From contig CM049318.1 in NCBI GenBank assembly GCA_026874595.1, positions 34,929,956 through 34,993,955 of the forward strand: 64,000 nucleotides of DNA, written 5' to 3'. Made by a program: the position numbers and the translations under genes. Positions 34,781 to 49,135 of the stretch are shown here, in pieces. The stretch is from Sipunculus nudus. Lineage: Eukaryota; Annelida; Sipuncula; Golfingiida; Sipunculidae. Position 1 is the first letter of the stretch; every line of letters begins with the position of its first letter. The notes beneath the pieces are model-generated. The model ran no database searches and had not been told where the DNA came from. It worked only from the letters and a program-made list of their open reading frames with translations.

Positions 34781-35186
34781 GAAAAATAGCAACAGTTAAT
34801 GTCTTTGCTTGCCATTGTAATAAAGCCAAAATGAAGAGATAAATCTGTTTTAAAATATAATAATGTCATCGTAATCAGCTGTGCAATATAAAGGAAAGCT
34901 GGGTTCTGCACGCAAATAAAGCTGCATGCATGATCAGCGAAAAAAGATTATTTAATCTTTTCTACAGAAAATATGTTCACATTTTACGCAAGAGATGTAC
35001 AAACATCTCATATATATGAATATTAAAAAAAACTCTCCAAGCTTGACTATAAAGTACTGAAATTACACAAAATAATGGCAAAAATCTATACCGTATATGC
35101 AGTTTATGGATTGAATAAGGACTATATATATACACCACCAAGTTCCTAATTACTGAATCCGATTGGACGGTGCAAAACGTTTCGAG

Positions 35187-36731
35187 TTACCACTTGGAGG
35201 TAAGGTCCTTCACCGTTGAAGTGTGGTTCTTCCTCTGGTCATCAGATGGCGCTACATGGTTGACAAGCTCTTGCAGCGATTTCACATCTTCCAAAGCATT
35301 ATGGGCTTCATATTCTTTGTTCAGAATCTTCTTCATCAGATATTCTTGACGGTACGATTCAAATCCAGACTTCGACTTCGGATATAATTCCTTGAACATT
35401 TTCAGGGTGTCCAGCACATCCTGAATGTTTTCCAACAGTTTTTCCTCCATTTTGTTAGAGACCATGGCATTATACAACACCCTGACGTCAAAACGATGTA
35501 CGTTATGGCCAACCAAGGTGATCTTTTGACCCAGAAAATCGAAGAATTTGTTAAGTGCAGTCTTGATCCCGAGTGCGTTGACCTTTTCGCCCTTGAAGTA
35601 CATCTGACCGTCCTTGACCTCGATCCCTGTGACCTTTGATGCCCCAGGATGGATCGGCTTTTTGGGCATGACGTACTCGTTGAACTCACCCATAGGACCA
35701 ACCGCTGCTATCTGTGTGATATGGGCAGTAGGTTCTGGAAGCCAAAATAAAATGAAAAAAATCAAGGTCGGATTTAGAGGAGGTTAGTCCCTTCCGTGTA
35801 GACTTAAATATCTAGGAAATAAAATAAAACACCCTTAATATTGATTTATATCGTCTTGTACTGTTATTTTCCCTATAAAGGCAAAGAGCTATGTTTAAAG
35901 GTCTACAAGCACTTCGGTACACTTGTAAACTTGTGCTGCGCCCCCTCCCTTTCCCTAGAACCTGCATATACGCCACTGGATAGATTGTTCTTTCTGATAT
36001 TTCCAAAAGTTCCTGGTATGTTGCCATTACCAGGTTCCGAGAGGAATTTTCCAAGAAAGTTTAGTTTATCACAAAAGTCTCGTACATCGCCCACTAAGTG
36101 TTGACTTTCTGACGTGAACTGTATCTCAAGCGGTCCAGATCAGTATTACAAGGGATTTATTTCCCCCTCTGTTTCTTAGATCAGTGTTGTGTTCTAACTT
36201 TAAAGATAGAATATGTGAGGGTTGCCAGTATATGTACACAAAATACATTGTTTTGCTCTTGCAAAGTGCTCAACATAATTGCGGTTGACCTTCCATGGCC
36301 CTTACCTTGCCGCATTATTTCCATGGCGGCCCAATTATGTACATCCGTGTTTAGAAGCCAACGGATTCGGCCGAGGAATTCCGAATGATGTCAAGTGTCC
36401 CGATTGCCGAACGCACGACACCATACGAATCCTTATGTCAGTATTCCGACGAAAATGCAAAACGAAATACAGAACTGTCAGCAGTGTCCTCGCAAATTAC
36501 TGTTCAAATCTGTCATGGCAATTTTCTCATAAATTGTGAATTATAAAATGTACCAGGTAATGAAACACAATTATGTTTCTATAAATGTGCAGAACAGTTA
36601 GCATTTTATTAACAGCCCTTGGACTAACTTATATTGCATAAGGTTTAATTAATAGTCAACTTAGAATATTGGATCTGTAGGTGACGCCAGTATTGGAAGA
36701 TATGAGAGATATGAAAGAGGCATACACACAC

Positions 36732-36805
<74 letters not shown>

Positions 36806-37527
36806 CATGGACGTCACCCGGACATCGGAGGATGGCGCCACGAAGTGGTGTGGCCGCCCCCGTTTCCACGCTTATGGATCCACCCCGCTATCAGTGACTA
36901 CTGACGCGCTTGTAGAAACATAAAAACTATTCTTGGACCATTCAGTACTGGTTTTGCAGTTCTGCCGGCGCTATCGTTTCTCTCAAGCAAAACCACAAAC
37001 TTCTGCGGTTTTCTCCCATTGTTGAAAGCCTATAAAACGAACTCGCCTGCAGTACGGGGCGGGACTATTGACTTTACTACGCCACGTTACAGTTTTCCCC
37101 GGGGACCGTGACCGTGGGCTCTTGGTCCCCAAGCCCACGGAATGCCATGAACCACGCCATGAACTTTATTATTTAAGAAGAGGAGAGACTTTGTTTGTTT
37201 GGTGCCACATGGATTAATACAGGACTTCAGTTTTGTGTGTGCCCGAATTATGTGTTGATGATGGACTTCAGTTTCTCGTATACCGGATTCAGTTAAGTAT
37301 TTCGTTACAGTTCGTTATTTAGAGACTCAGTTTTCGTCAGAGACTTGGTTATAAATTACGTTATGTATTGACTATTATATTATTTGTGTATGAATGTAAA
37401 TATTGTAATCTAGTAATATAGTACTGTTTTTGCACCCATATTTTGGTTACGTATTCATTTGAAGAGAACGTGTCTGAGCATATGTGTTACGGTTCGGCCT
37501 GAGTTGTTTGGTGTAAAAAGGGACCGT

Positions 37528-37562
<35 letters not shown>

Positions 37563-38450
37563 AGACAAATACTAGTATACACGTGACTGTTGCAATTAAT
37601 CTTGATTAAATCCGAGAGGACGTGGTCTCACCGAGCCCTGTCGTTTCCAGGTCAAAGTACACATCAACTTGTTTCAATGTGAGCTTTGTCTCCAGCTGTT
37701 CCGTCAGTTGTTCAACCACACCTTCATCTTCCTTCTTACCTGAAATATAATAATAATAATAATAATAATTACAATTATAACAATTATATTATCAAGAACA
37801 ATAATAATAATAATGATAATAATAATAATAATGATGATGATGATACTACCACTACTACTACTAATTATAATTATAGTTATATCAAAACCTTTTAATCCTT
37901 CATATCAAGTATCACTATTTATAGATAACTATTGCCGCAGCCAATAGGAAATGAGTTCCTCCCTGTTCGTGTGTGTGTTTGTGAGTTTGTTCACAACCGA
38001 AGTCACATAATCATGAAAGGAATCTCGGGAAATGATCAGGCCAGTGAAGAATCGAATAGATTTTAGTTGTCATGACACAATACTCGGATTTAGGAATATA
38101 CACAAAAGAACAGTCACTTATGCAGGAATGAATATGCAAACACCGTTTTTAGAGCATCCCACAATATAGGGACCCCTACATGTCGGGAATAACATTGCTA
38201 AGAAAGCCGATTTCTAGTTATAATAATAATAATAATAATAGTAATAATAATAATCATTATTATTATTATTACTATAATATATTATTATTATTATTATTAT
38301 TATTTTTATTGCCATCTGTTTGTTATTATTTATTATTATTATTATTATCATTATTAATATTATTTATTGCTATCCTTTAGTTATTATTATTATATGTAGA
38401 AGAAGTAGTAGTATAATTATTATAAATATTATTTATATTATTGCCATCTC

Positions 38451-38492
<42 letters not shown>

Positions 38493-39181
38493 GGGGCTTA
38501 TACAACATGAGTGTTGCAAGAAACCACTTATTTTAACCCCCCCCCCCCCACACCACCTCCCATCTATCACAAAACCCGATGCCGGCTGAAAAATGAATTT
38601 GAATGCCATACTCAGAGATGACCATTCTAAGTTATCAAAAACCGAGAAAGAGCAACTTTAAAATGTATCAAATATGTTAATAACTGCCATCAATGTAACA
38701 TAAATTATGTACGGGTATTGCTAACAGGGCCGTAGCCTCCGGGGGGGGGGGGGTTGAGGTGCAAAAAAATGTTGCAAAGTTGAATATATTTTTTTCCAAG
38801 TAGGTATTGACCAATAAATGACAGCAAAAATGCACCAGAATGCAGTAGTATACATACAGACTTTCAAAATTGTCCACACCGATGGAGGGGGAAACCCCCT
38901 AGGCCGTAGGCGGCTTTGTCCCCTCCCTTCCACTTACTAACCCCTTCCCCACCCCCACCCCCACCCCCCACCCCCACACACACACACCACCACCATCACC
39001 ACCATTTCGGTAAGGCTACGGCCCTGGCTAATCAATTTTGTGAAAATGTATCACCAACAGGTCTCCCACCCACACCTCCGCCAAGACCAAACAGAGTCTC
39101 CCATGCAGTTTACTGGAACACTTAATCACCTGGTTTGATGGCGCATGTTGACTTCATTTGTACAAGATTCGGCTCCGCCAT
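35187..39181 (-). CDS. DEDDh 3'-5' exonuclease, PML/PLEX9-like, copy B
   Basis: Three exons, 39181-39130, 37739-37632 and 35734-35187, total 708 nt, 235 codons plus stop. All boundaries are GT-AG, phase 1. The first exon starts GCACCATGGCGGAG. The N-terminal 45 residues include a charged helical stretch, VEQLTEQLETKLTLKQ, absent from copy A. Motif I FDLETTGL (D47, E49), motif II VGHNVHRFD (D136), motif III AHNALEDV (H198, D203): catalytic set intact. Between motifs II and III it has a longer loop (KSKSGFESY) than C and D, and VSNKM where they have AACHM. Expected to trim 3' ends of DNA or RNA; the vertebrate relatives have been linked to restraint of retroelements, but nothing here shows that role. 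Intron 2 contains a solo LTR in the opposite orientation; intron 1 carries (TAA)n and (TTA)n tracts. Confidence 0.88.
36739..36800. repeat. (TA)n microsatellite, left of LTR 3
   Basis: TA tract ending directly at LTR 3; its continuation is at 37532-37560, so the LTR is inserted within one tract. Confidence 0.9.
36801..37531 (+). mobile_element. Solo LTR (LTR 3) in intron 2 of exonuclease B
   Basis: 731 bp from TGTTGCATGG to GGACCGTAACA. Flanked on both sides by (TA)n; ATAT on each side is consistent with a short target duplication. A TATA-like CCTATAAAACG lies near 37029-37039. It lies in + orientation, antisense to the host gene. No internal retroelement sequence. Confidence 0.6.
37748..37863. 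repeat. (TAA)n/(TGA)n/(TAC)n tract beside exon 2 of copy B
   Basis: Imperfect trinucleotide tract just upstream, in transcript direction, of the exon 2 acceptor. Equivalent tracts sit in the same place in copies C and D. Confidence 0.85.
38218..38492. repeat. (TAA)n/(TTA)n microsatellite in intron 1 of copy B
   Basis: TAA units switch to TTA units near 38250-38282, giving a large imperfect inverted repeat; a poly-C run follows at 38538-38549. The poly-Leu and poly-Ile frames here are not genes. Confidence 0.85.
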
Positions 39182-40047
<866 letters not shown>

Positions 40048-41178
40048 GGGCACTTTCACACAAAAGGTTGAGTGATTAGTCTCACTGGGGAGTAAAAACT
40101 GAATACCTAACAGAGCAATATTAAGTTTACCCCTGAAAAGGTATATATCTAAGCTAAAGGAAACTGTTTAGTATACCATTTTACCTGTGAACTAATAAAA
40201 GTTACATTGAATTCAGGAATTCAAACATCCCATATTTTTACAATAATCTTTTTCTCTTCACAGCTCTACATAATATAAATTTTCGCTCATTGGTTTGTTC
40301 TAATGTCTTTATCTGATGTATTTGATCATGCCCTAAGTGCATGGTAAAAAAATCTGCAATCACATTTTTTTGTTTTATGAAATTTTCATATTTTTATAAA
40401 AATTGAACTGTGCATTTTAATTATCATTAAAGGAAGTATGCTGTCAGTCTTTATTCTGACACTGCTCTGGTCAATTAGTAACAGCAATGGTGAGAGAAGT
40501 TGTTCAGCTGTACAGAGTTCAAGAAATCAGGAAATATGTTGATGCCTTAGTCTGTTGTCACTTGATTTATATGATAACGGTTTTTACCAACATTTGTACT
40601 GGAGAGGACATTATTTTAACATGCACTGTGGAAGAATTTAAAAAGAAATGTTTTTGTTCCCTCTCTCTCTTGTATTGTTCATGGATCTTTTGAACATAAA
40701 GTGAATCAGTGTCCACCTCATTTTCCAGAGGCAAGTTCATCTGCAACTATTTGGACCTTGTGGTGAAAGGAGCACAAAATAGACATACCCAATTATCAGT
40801 TATTCAGTATAATGTAAGTCAATTATGACTCCATGATATCAAATGATACTTAAAGCGAGATTATAAATATTGAATGGCTTGTACCTTTTGTTTTGTTGAA
40901 AAAAAAAATATATTTTTAACAATAATTTGGAGAACTGGTCATCTTGAAAATTAAATATATCACAGAATTTTATTCAGAAGCAGTTTTGTTCACAATCCGT
41001 AATGCAAATATAATTTGTTTTTTTGCACTCATGCTTTATTTCCAACACATTTACTTTGAATATCAACATCTATCAACTTATTTTACAACATACATTAAAC
41101 AATTGGTTCATAGACAACATAGCTCACCTGAATGTAATATAAACAAAATGTTTATTGTAGACCTTGGGAAAATATCCA

Positions 41179-41242
<64 letters not shown>

Positions 41243-41246
41243 TCCA

Positions 41247-41312
<66 letters not shown>

Positions 41313-43375
41313 TTTATTCAAAATTTGGGACATACATTTTTGTATCATGTGGTAACTACAGATTTGGGTCCTGCCAGTAGTATTTTACATTGTTACACAA
41401 CAGTTGTGGAAATGGACATTTCAGTTGCTTTTGGCTTTTTACTTGTGAGGATTTTACCGTTAAATTTGAATTTAAAATATATAAACAACTTTTCTGAGAC
41501 TTAGATAAATTGGAACCAGAAAATTAAGCATTTGCAAGAAGACAATGTCGATATCATTGTTTTCATAGACTTTGCTATGAGACTTGGTAAGATGGATGGA
41601 AAAATAAAAGCACGTTGTCAAAGACCAAGTTCACATGATGCCTTCACCCTAACCACCCCTAGCCCCAACACTGATAACTGTGTCATTTAAAATGTGTACC
41701 AGCAATTTGGGAAACCATAGTGTCAAAAGCTGTTTTACCAAACTCTTTGGTTTCACAAGTTGTTGACTTTTTCTTGAGGCAAAAGTATTGGCAAATTTGA
41801 TTGTAGTTGCTCTCATGAAGTAATGATTCATAGCTGGTGAGATGGCAAGGGAACAGAAAGCACTGGTATTTTCATAAGAATTATCTTTGGCCAAAATAAT
41901 TTGGGTTGATTTGTCAGCAATCATCAATATGGCACATTTACATAAAATATGTGACATGAAGAGAATTAATGATCCAGATAATGAAAGGTTAGATTTTGGT
42001 AAAAATGAAAATTAGGACTATTTCTACCGGTCTAATTTGGTAAAGAATCTTAACATGTATGTGGTTCTAGTTAAAAACAGATACAATTACACATTTTTTA
42101 TATTACCCAAAGAATTAGATGAAGGGGTCTATGTAGTAAACTGCATGGTATTTATTAAAATTAAAAGTAAGCAGGTTAGGTATCCACAGTGATTGAAAGC
42201 TTCAAGAACTACCGTGCAAATCTGAAAGACTGTAGGGTTGTACATTTGACACTTTTATCCCGTGTTAAAAAAAATGTCCTCTCCAGTACATTTAGGTAAT
42301 ACAAAATTAAAGTCTGCTACTGTCATAATTTACATGCAGTTATTGCAGGTATGCTTTTTGTCTGCTTCTCACTTCTGTACAAAGAAGGAACATGTAAAAG
42401 AAAGGCTTTATCATGAATTCATCAATGAAGATTCATCACTCTAAACATTGGTGTGACAATGAATGGAATTACATGCTAATTTATATATATAATGAGCCAA
42501 ACTACTTCCCTAATCCAGTCAGTCTATTTATATTTATCACTAGGTCAAACTTGAAGTAAATATTAAGCTTACTTGGAGAAGTATTCCTCTAGCCTGCCTC
42601 ATGTTAAAAATGATTGTACTGGAGAGGACATTTTAACAGATACACTCATTGCTAAACTGGACACAGAATATTAGATGGTATGCAATGCAAACACCAGGGA
42701 ATTTATCTTCCTAGCTACCTGTTACATATAAACTAAAATAGGCTTTAAATTTCTACATTAAAGTGAATTTTATCTGTATGTACTGGAGAGGACAATTTTT
42801 TTAACAGGCATATACCAGGTAAACAAGTGCCAAATCATCCCGGTCAGGACACACATACCCAGCCCTTAGTTACCAAGACATGATTAGATATAATACTGGC
42901 TGTTTAAAGCAGGATTTTGTTTTGCGACATGAGAATTACATTTCTTGTGAGGATGCAATGTACTGGAGAGGACAGGTCCCAGCAAAATTTTTTAACCAAT
43001 TATTATACTGAAGGATATTGATTGGATAATTTTAACCACCAGTATGAAAGTCATGAAACTTGGAGCACTTGTAGTTTACATGTTACAGCATGTGCTGCAA
43101 TTAGAATATTTCTGTTCTGGTAAACAAATTTCAGTCATATTTACATTAAATTTTTCCTTTTTTGTGAGTGAGACTCCAAAATTTGATGAAAATTACACTT
43201 AAATGGCCAGAACTTCTTAAAAAATTGGCCTAGAGTTATAAAATTTTCTGTGTTTATAGAGGCTGGTGTGGCCTTTACAAATATGATAATATGTATCATA
43301 TTTCCAGCCACAAAACTTACCTGTGAACCATTGTTTAACAATTTTTCATATCCAACCTTTAGTGTGAAAGTGCCC
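40048..43375. mobile_element. 3.3 kb TIR DNA transposon, non-autonomous, unclassified
   Basis: Terminal inverted repeats start GGGCACTTTCACAC at 40048 and end GTGTGAAAGTGCCC at 43375; with the next bases (W then AAAGGTTG) they match over 23 bp with one difference. Both ends abut (TA)n, so a TA target duplication is likely but not provable. Inside, a word TGTACTGGAGAGGACA occurs five times, mostly followed by a T run and TTTAACA. Internal TA tracts lie at about 41184-41308. No frame resembles a transposase. TA insertion fits Tc1/mariner- or ISL2EU-like groups, but the GGGCACTTT end is not one I can assign. Confidence 0.7.
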
Positions 43376-44665
<1,290 letters not shown>

Positions 44666-44669
<4 letters not shown>

Positions 44670-44829
44670 CAGATAAGAATGACAAACCACTCATGATACT
44701 GAACAAATATCCTCTTCGGAGTACAACGTTTGTTGATTGAAACCAGTCTAGAGACACATTTGACTAAAGAGGCAATCTTCTGATATTATCTGATCAATTT
44801 AAAATATGCTTTAAAAATGTCATTAGTAA

Positions 44830-44884
<55 letters not shown>

Positions 44885-44919
44885 TTTCAGATAAGAATGA
44901 CAAACCACTCATGATACTG
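44666..44919. repeat. Inverted orphan duplicate flanked by 36-bp direct repeats
   Basis: The sequence starting ATTTCAGATAAGAATGACAA is present at 44666-44701 and again at 44884-44919. Between them, 44705-44840 is a near-perfect reverse complement of 54220-54355 (the upstream flank of copy D), followed by a TA tract to 44882. Confidence 0.75.
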
Positions 44920-45581
44920 CTTTGGAATCTGGTACAAAAAATCAAAATAATAATAATAACAATAATAACAACGACACCAATAATAAAAACAAAAATGATT
45001 ATTATTTTATGTATAAGGATCTTTTATTAGCATCGTAATTAATTGCTTAATCATCAACATTTTGTGATTATTTTTTCAGTTATTTATTCCAACTATTTGA
45101 AAGTACATAAAAGTTTATTTGAAGTGAATAGGTCAAATATTAAGCGAGCCATAAGCATTTAGGCCTACATACCCCTACCCCCTTATCAAGGCTACCTGTC
45201 CGCAGGTGCCGTGCGAAATGACGCGGTTATCTTTTAATGGCCTAAAACGGAAGTGTATCCCAAAATAATCAATGTTAACATCTTAATTCATTAATTGGAC
45301 ATACTGGGGGACCTAAAATTGCCTATGTCATAAATTCCAGAGGGGACGCATGGTGCATGACCCTTCCTAGCCCATGGGCTATAAGCGATAAGCAAAATTA
45401 AAACCCAGCTGTTGAACGTCTTATTATATTGCATTGAAATGACATGATATAATGCAAAACTACTGGGATATTCGAATTTTTGTGATATATATCCTGTAAA
45501 TGCAGAGTATGATTTGCTTAAAGTTATATTTCTATGCTTCGTGACACTGATACATAATTATAAATTTTAATCAAATCTCGT

Positions 45582-47260
45582 CTACTGATCGGAGATCAGG
45601 TCTTGTACCGTTGAAGTATGGTTCTCCCTCTGCTCAGCAGATGGCGCCACATGTGTGACAAGCATCTGCAGCGACTTCACGTCTTCCAAAGCATTGTGGG
45701 ATTCGTAATCCTTCTCCAAAATCTTCTTCACCAGTTCCTCTTGTTTATGCGATTTGTGGTCAGGGTATAACTTCCGGAACATTTTCAGGGTGTCCAAAAC
45801 ATCCTTTACACTTTCTGACAGTTTCTCCTCCATGTGGCAAGCGGCCATGGCATTGTACAGAACCGGAAAGTCGAAACGATGTACGTTATGGCCGACCAAG
45901 GTGACCCCTTGACCCAGAAAATCGAAGAATTTGTTAAGTGCGGTCTTGATCCCGAGAGCATTGACCTTTTCGCCCTTGAAGCACATCTGACCTTCCTTGA
46001 ACTCGACCCCTATGACATTACAAGCCCAAGGATGGATTCGCTTTTTGGGCATGACGTACTCGTTGAACTCACCCATGGGACCAACGGCAGCTATCTGTGT
46101 TATATGGGCAGTAGGTTCTGAAGGCCAAAATCAATTTATCAGTGTTGTATTTTAAAGTGTTTTCACAAAACATATTGCCAGAAACTAAACTTCTATTATT
46201 TATTCGTTTGTATTTTAAAGTTTTTTGTTCAAAATATTGTGTTAGAATACTGATATTGAAGCATCAAACAGGTAGATAAATTTAATTTTATTTATTAATA
46301 ACTAAACGATTACTATAGAACAACAGGCCCCACTGTTTACTCTGCCTTGAAGAAACTGGTAAGGTCGGTATTGCTCAAATTATGAGTTGTGATACAATTG
46401 GATATAAAGGGCAGTCTTATAATTTGAGTGAACTCAAAATAAAATTATTCAAGTGCACAGCCGTTTTTATAATTTTATTCAACCCTAATTAGCTATGATT
46501 CAGGAGGGTATAATCTTCAGTTTATCATTTTACACGTTCGTGTATTTCGTGTATCCAAACAAATTATCTTGGTTAAGTTTTGTCTAAAGTCTGTGGTCTC
46601 ACCGGGCCCTGTCGTCTCCAGGTCAAAGTACACGTCAATTTGTTTCAATGAGAGCTTTGTCTTCAGCTGTTCCGTTAGTTGTTCAACCCCACCTTCATCT
46701 CCCTTCTCACCTAAAATGTAATAATAATAATAAGAAGAATAAAATATGATTAATAAAAATAATATAATTAAAATAAGAATAATAATACTAACGATGATAC
46801 TACTACTACTACTACACTACTACTACTACTATTTTTACTACTGCTGCTACTACTAGTAATAATAATATGATGAAAATTATAACAACAGAAATCTTAAATT
46901 GCTGAAGTAATATTTAACAAGACAGATTGCGGATGCCATCTGTGTAGTGAACGGTGAGTTCATTTATTTTAACCCTGTAATTACCAGATCCAGATTACCT
47001 GCTAACGTTCCGTATATACATATGTATATAAAAAATGAAGGATTCTATCCAAGAGAATATAATATATCCGATTCTTTTAGCTGCATACTCATAGGAAGCG
47101 TTACCGTTTATACGCATATTTGTTAATGTAATCACAGGCATCCATTTTCATACGCAACTGTACCGAACATTGATACGCATGCATGGAATTCTTGCTTTAC
47201 TTTATAATTACCTGGTTTGCTGGGTGTGGACGTCTGCTGTAGAGGCCTATTCCCCGCCAT
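45582..47260 (-). CDS. DEDDh 3'-5' exonuclease, PML/PLEX9-like, copy C
   Basis: Exons 47260-47212, 46710-46603 and 46117-45582, 693 nt, 230 codons plus stop, all GT-AG and phase 1 as in B and D. Motif I is FDLETTGP rather than TGL (D46, E48); motif II VGHNVHRFDFPVL (D135); motif III SHNALEDV (H193, D198). All five catalytic residues remain. Compared with D the region after the second strand is unusually changed: HPWACNVIGVEFKEGQMC against HPKASEVTGIEVKDGQMY. The usual TG of the VTGI turn is lost. Either this copy is under relaxed constraint or it has shifted specificity. A candidate AATAAA on minus at 45028-45023 is also present at the corresponding place near copy D. It is the upstream-side partner of the C/D segmental duplication. 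Confidence 0.87.
46711..46870. repeat. (TAA)n/(TAC)n tract beside exon 2 of copy C
   Basis: Same position relative to the exon 2 acceptor as in copies B and D; TAC and TGC units predominate in the middle. Confidence 0.8.
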
Positions 47261-48310
47261 GTTGAGTCTTTGACCGTTACTGCCTTTTTAATCAATTTGG
47301 GAAACCTGAATAACAGAACACGATTTCACACAGCTGCTGTTACTGCACATGTGCTATCCCCAGTACCTGCACTAGTTTTGCCGTGTGAACTAGAGCAGAG
47401 GTCGAATTTTAAATAAATGTCAGGGACGCATGTTCAGACAGGTTTTGGCATAATAGGCGGTGCCCCTATATACAAAGGTAATTATTGTATGTAGCATTAC
47501 AATAAATATATTTATCATCAAAACAGTGTATTTTTTTTTGCTCCAGATATACATGGTTAAATTCAAAAACCCTGTTTAACATTCACTTCCCATCCACCAC
47601 CTTAGCTCTCAATAAGGATGTTATTTAATATAGGGAATATCGTACAAACCATGTTTTAGTTGATGGCCGTATAAATGTATGTTTAATGATGAACATCGAA
47701 AAATTTGTATCATGCGATCGGAGCTTTTGGTTGTCATAGCTGCACAGTTTGTGTTCACATATACTGCAACAGTGACGTTACAAGTACGTCAACGACATAC
47801 CCTAAATTATATATTTACCGCCCATGGTCACGTACAGACGCATATAAATACTTATTAATTACAATTTTAAAGCATGATTAAATTGATGTGATGATATCAG
47901 AAGATTTTGTCTTTAGTCAGATGTGTGTCTTGACTGGTTTCAAAGAACAAGCTATGTACTCCAAAGTGGATATGTGTTCTAAGTCAATCCCATGCATGCC
48001 AGATTGAAATATGTATGAATAAGTAACACACAAGAGATGACCTGAATTGTGACTCAGTTAAGGGCGCAATTTGATTGGGACTGGGAAAACATGTCCCCTC
48101 CCTCCACTTTTCATTCGGGGGGGACATACCATGATACTTTTCGAACATTTAGGCATTCCAACATTTTCATCTTATATGAATACTAATTATAGGTATCGCC
48201 TACAATTTTCGTATAACAGTATAATGCAATATGTAGTAGCGTATTGCGATTCGTATCGTAATATATTTTATTTGGATTAATTTATATGAAAAATATATTT
48301 TTTTGTATTT

Positions 48311-49032
48311 ATAATCGTTTCATTCTTTAATCATCGAAGTCGAAGGCACTGGTGAATTTACTCTGACACAACCGGAGTTCTAGACAACCGATATTCATTA
48401 TATTCAACCTCCTTCAGCCTTGATTATTATTAATAAATACTGCACATGTATAGGGCCTTTATAATATAGTTCTAGCAAAAGAACCTTAAATGTTATATAT
48501 GTATTTATAAATGATAAAAAAGCACATAAGCACCACCAAAAATAGGTTTAGGTAATTAAAATTGAAGCAGTAAATATAGTATAAGGTGCTATATGGAAAA
48601 TAAGGGTCAGTCTGAAAGGTGCCATCTTCCTCCCTAATAATAGTCTTGTATGTTTATCCAAGACACATCGAATGTAAGGATTCCAGTATGTTTGGTTTAT
48701 TAATAACTGCTCATTTCGAATTAACGCTTTGTCGGCGAGAGAAGAAATGTATGATTATGAGTGACAAAATGGCAAATAAAGGGTTAACAACGGAAGGGTA
48801 TGTAAACCATCGCGCCCGCATGATGAGTAGGATCATTGCCGATATCAATTACATTTAACCGGTCATCATGGCCGAAAACGATTGACGGGCCGAGCACAAC
48901 TGTTATCCAAACATTCGAGCGACATGACTTCGAGATAAGCGATGGAAATACTAGCTTGGTATCAACAAAAAAACTTCGACACATCAGGTTTTTCGACTGA
49001 TCCGAGTTCGACACAAAAGGAGTTAAATTAGT
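48311..49032. other. Between duplicated blocks, no gene recognised
   Basis: No exon or repeat assigned. The frame at 48619-48858 has no recognisable domain. Confidence 0.5.
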
Positions 49033-49135
49033 AAGGTTTTAACTGTTTTTTGCAGGGACTCCACTTTTGACTTCGACACATGTGGGAAATCGACTTAACC
49101 GATTTCGGCACAAAGAGGTTTAACTGTATATATAA
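49033..49135 (-). repeat. Fragment of a pogo/Tigger-like element
   Basis: GAGGTTTAACTGTA at about 49122-49135 (minus CAGTTAAACCTC) and a related GTAAGGTTTTAACTG near 49033 enclose sequence with TCGACACATGTGGGAAATCG, the style of pogo-like short elements. Truncated; boundaries approximate. Confidence 0.35.

Larger units (their letters stand above)
45010..48310. repeat. Segmental duplication, block 1 (holds exonuclease C)
   Basis: Matches 51175-54610 through coding, intronic and flanking sequence, from TTTTATTAGCATCGTAATTA on the left to TATATGAAAAATATATTTTT on the right. It contains an extra ~100 bp near 48081-48180 that block 2 lacks. Confidence 0.75.

Noticed and set aside
40487-40693. 68-codon frame inside the TIR element
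   Set aside because: It runs across one of the repeated 16-mers and shows no domain; taken as chance.
41649-41957. 102-codon frame on minus inside the TIR element
   Set aside because: No transposase motif (no DDE/D spacing), no homologue recognised, and the rest of the element is non-coding.
45834-46121. 95-codon + strand frame opposite exonuclease C exon 3
   Set aside because: Shadow of the coding strand; the same region on minus carries conserved motifs and splice sites.
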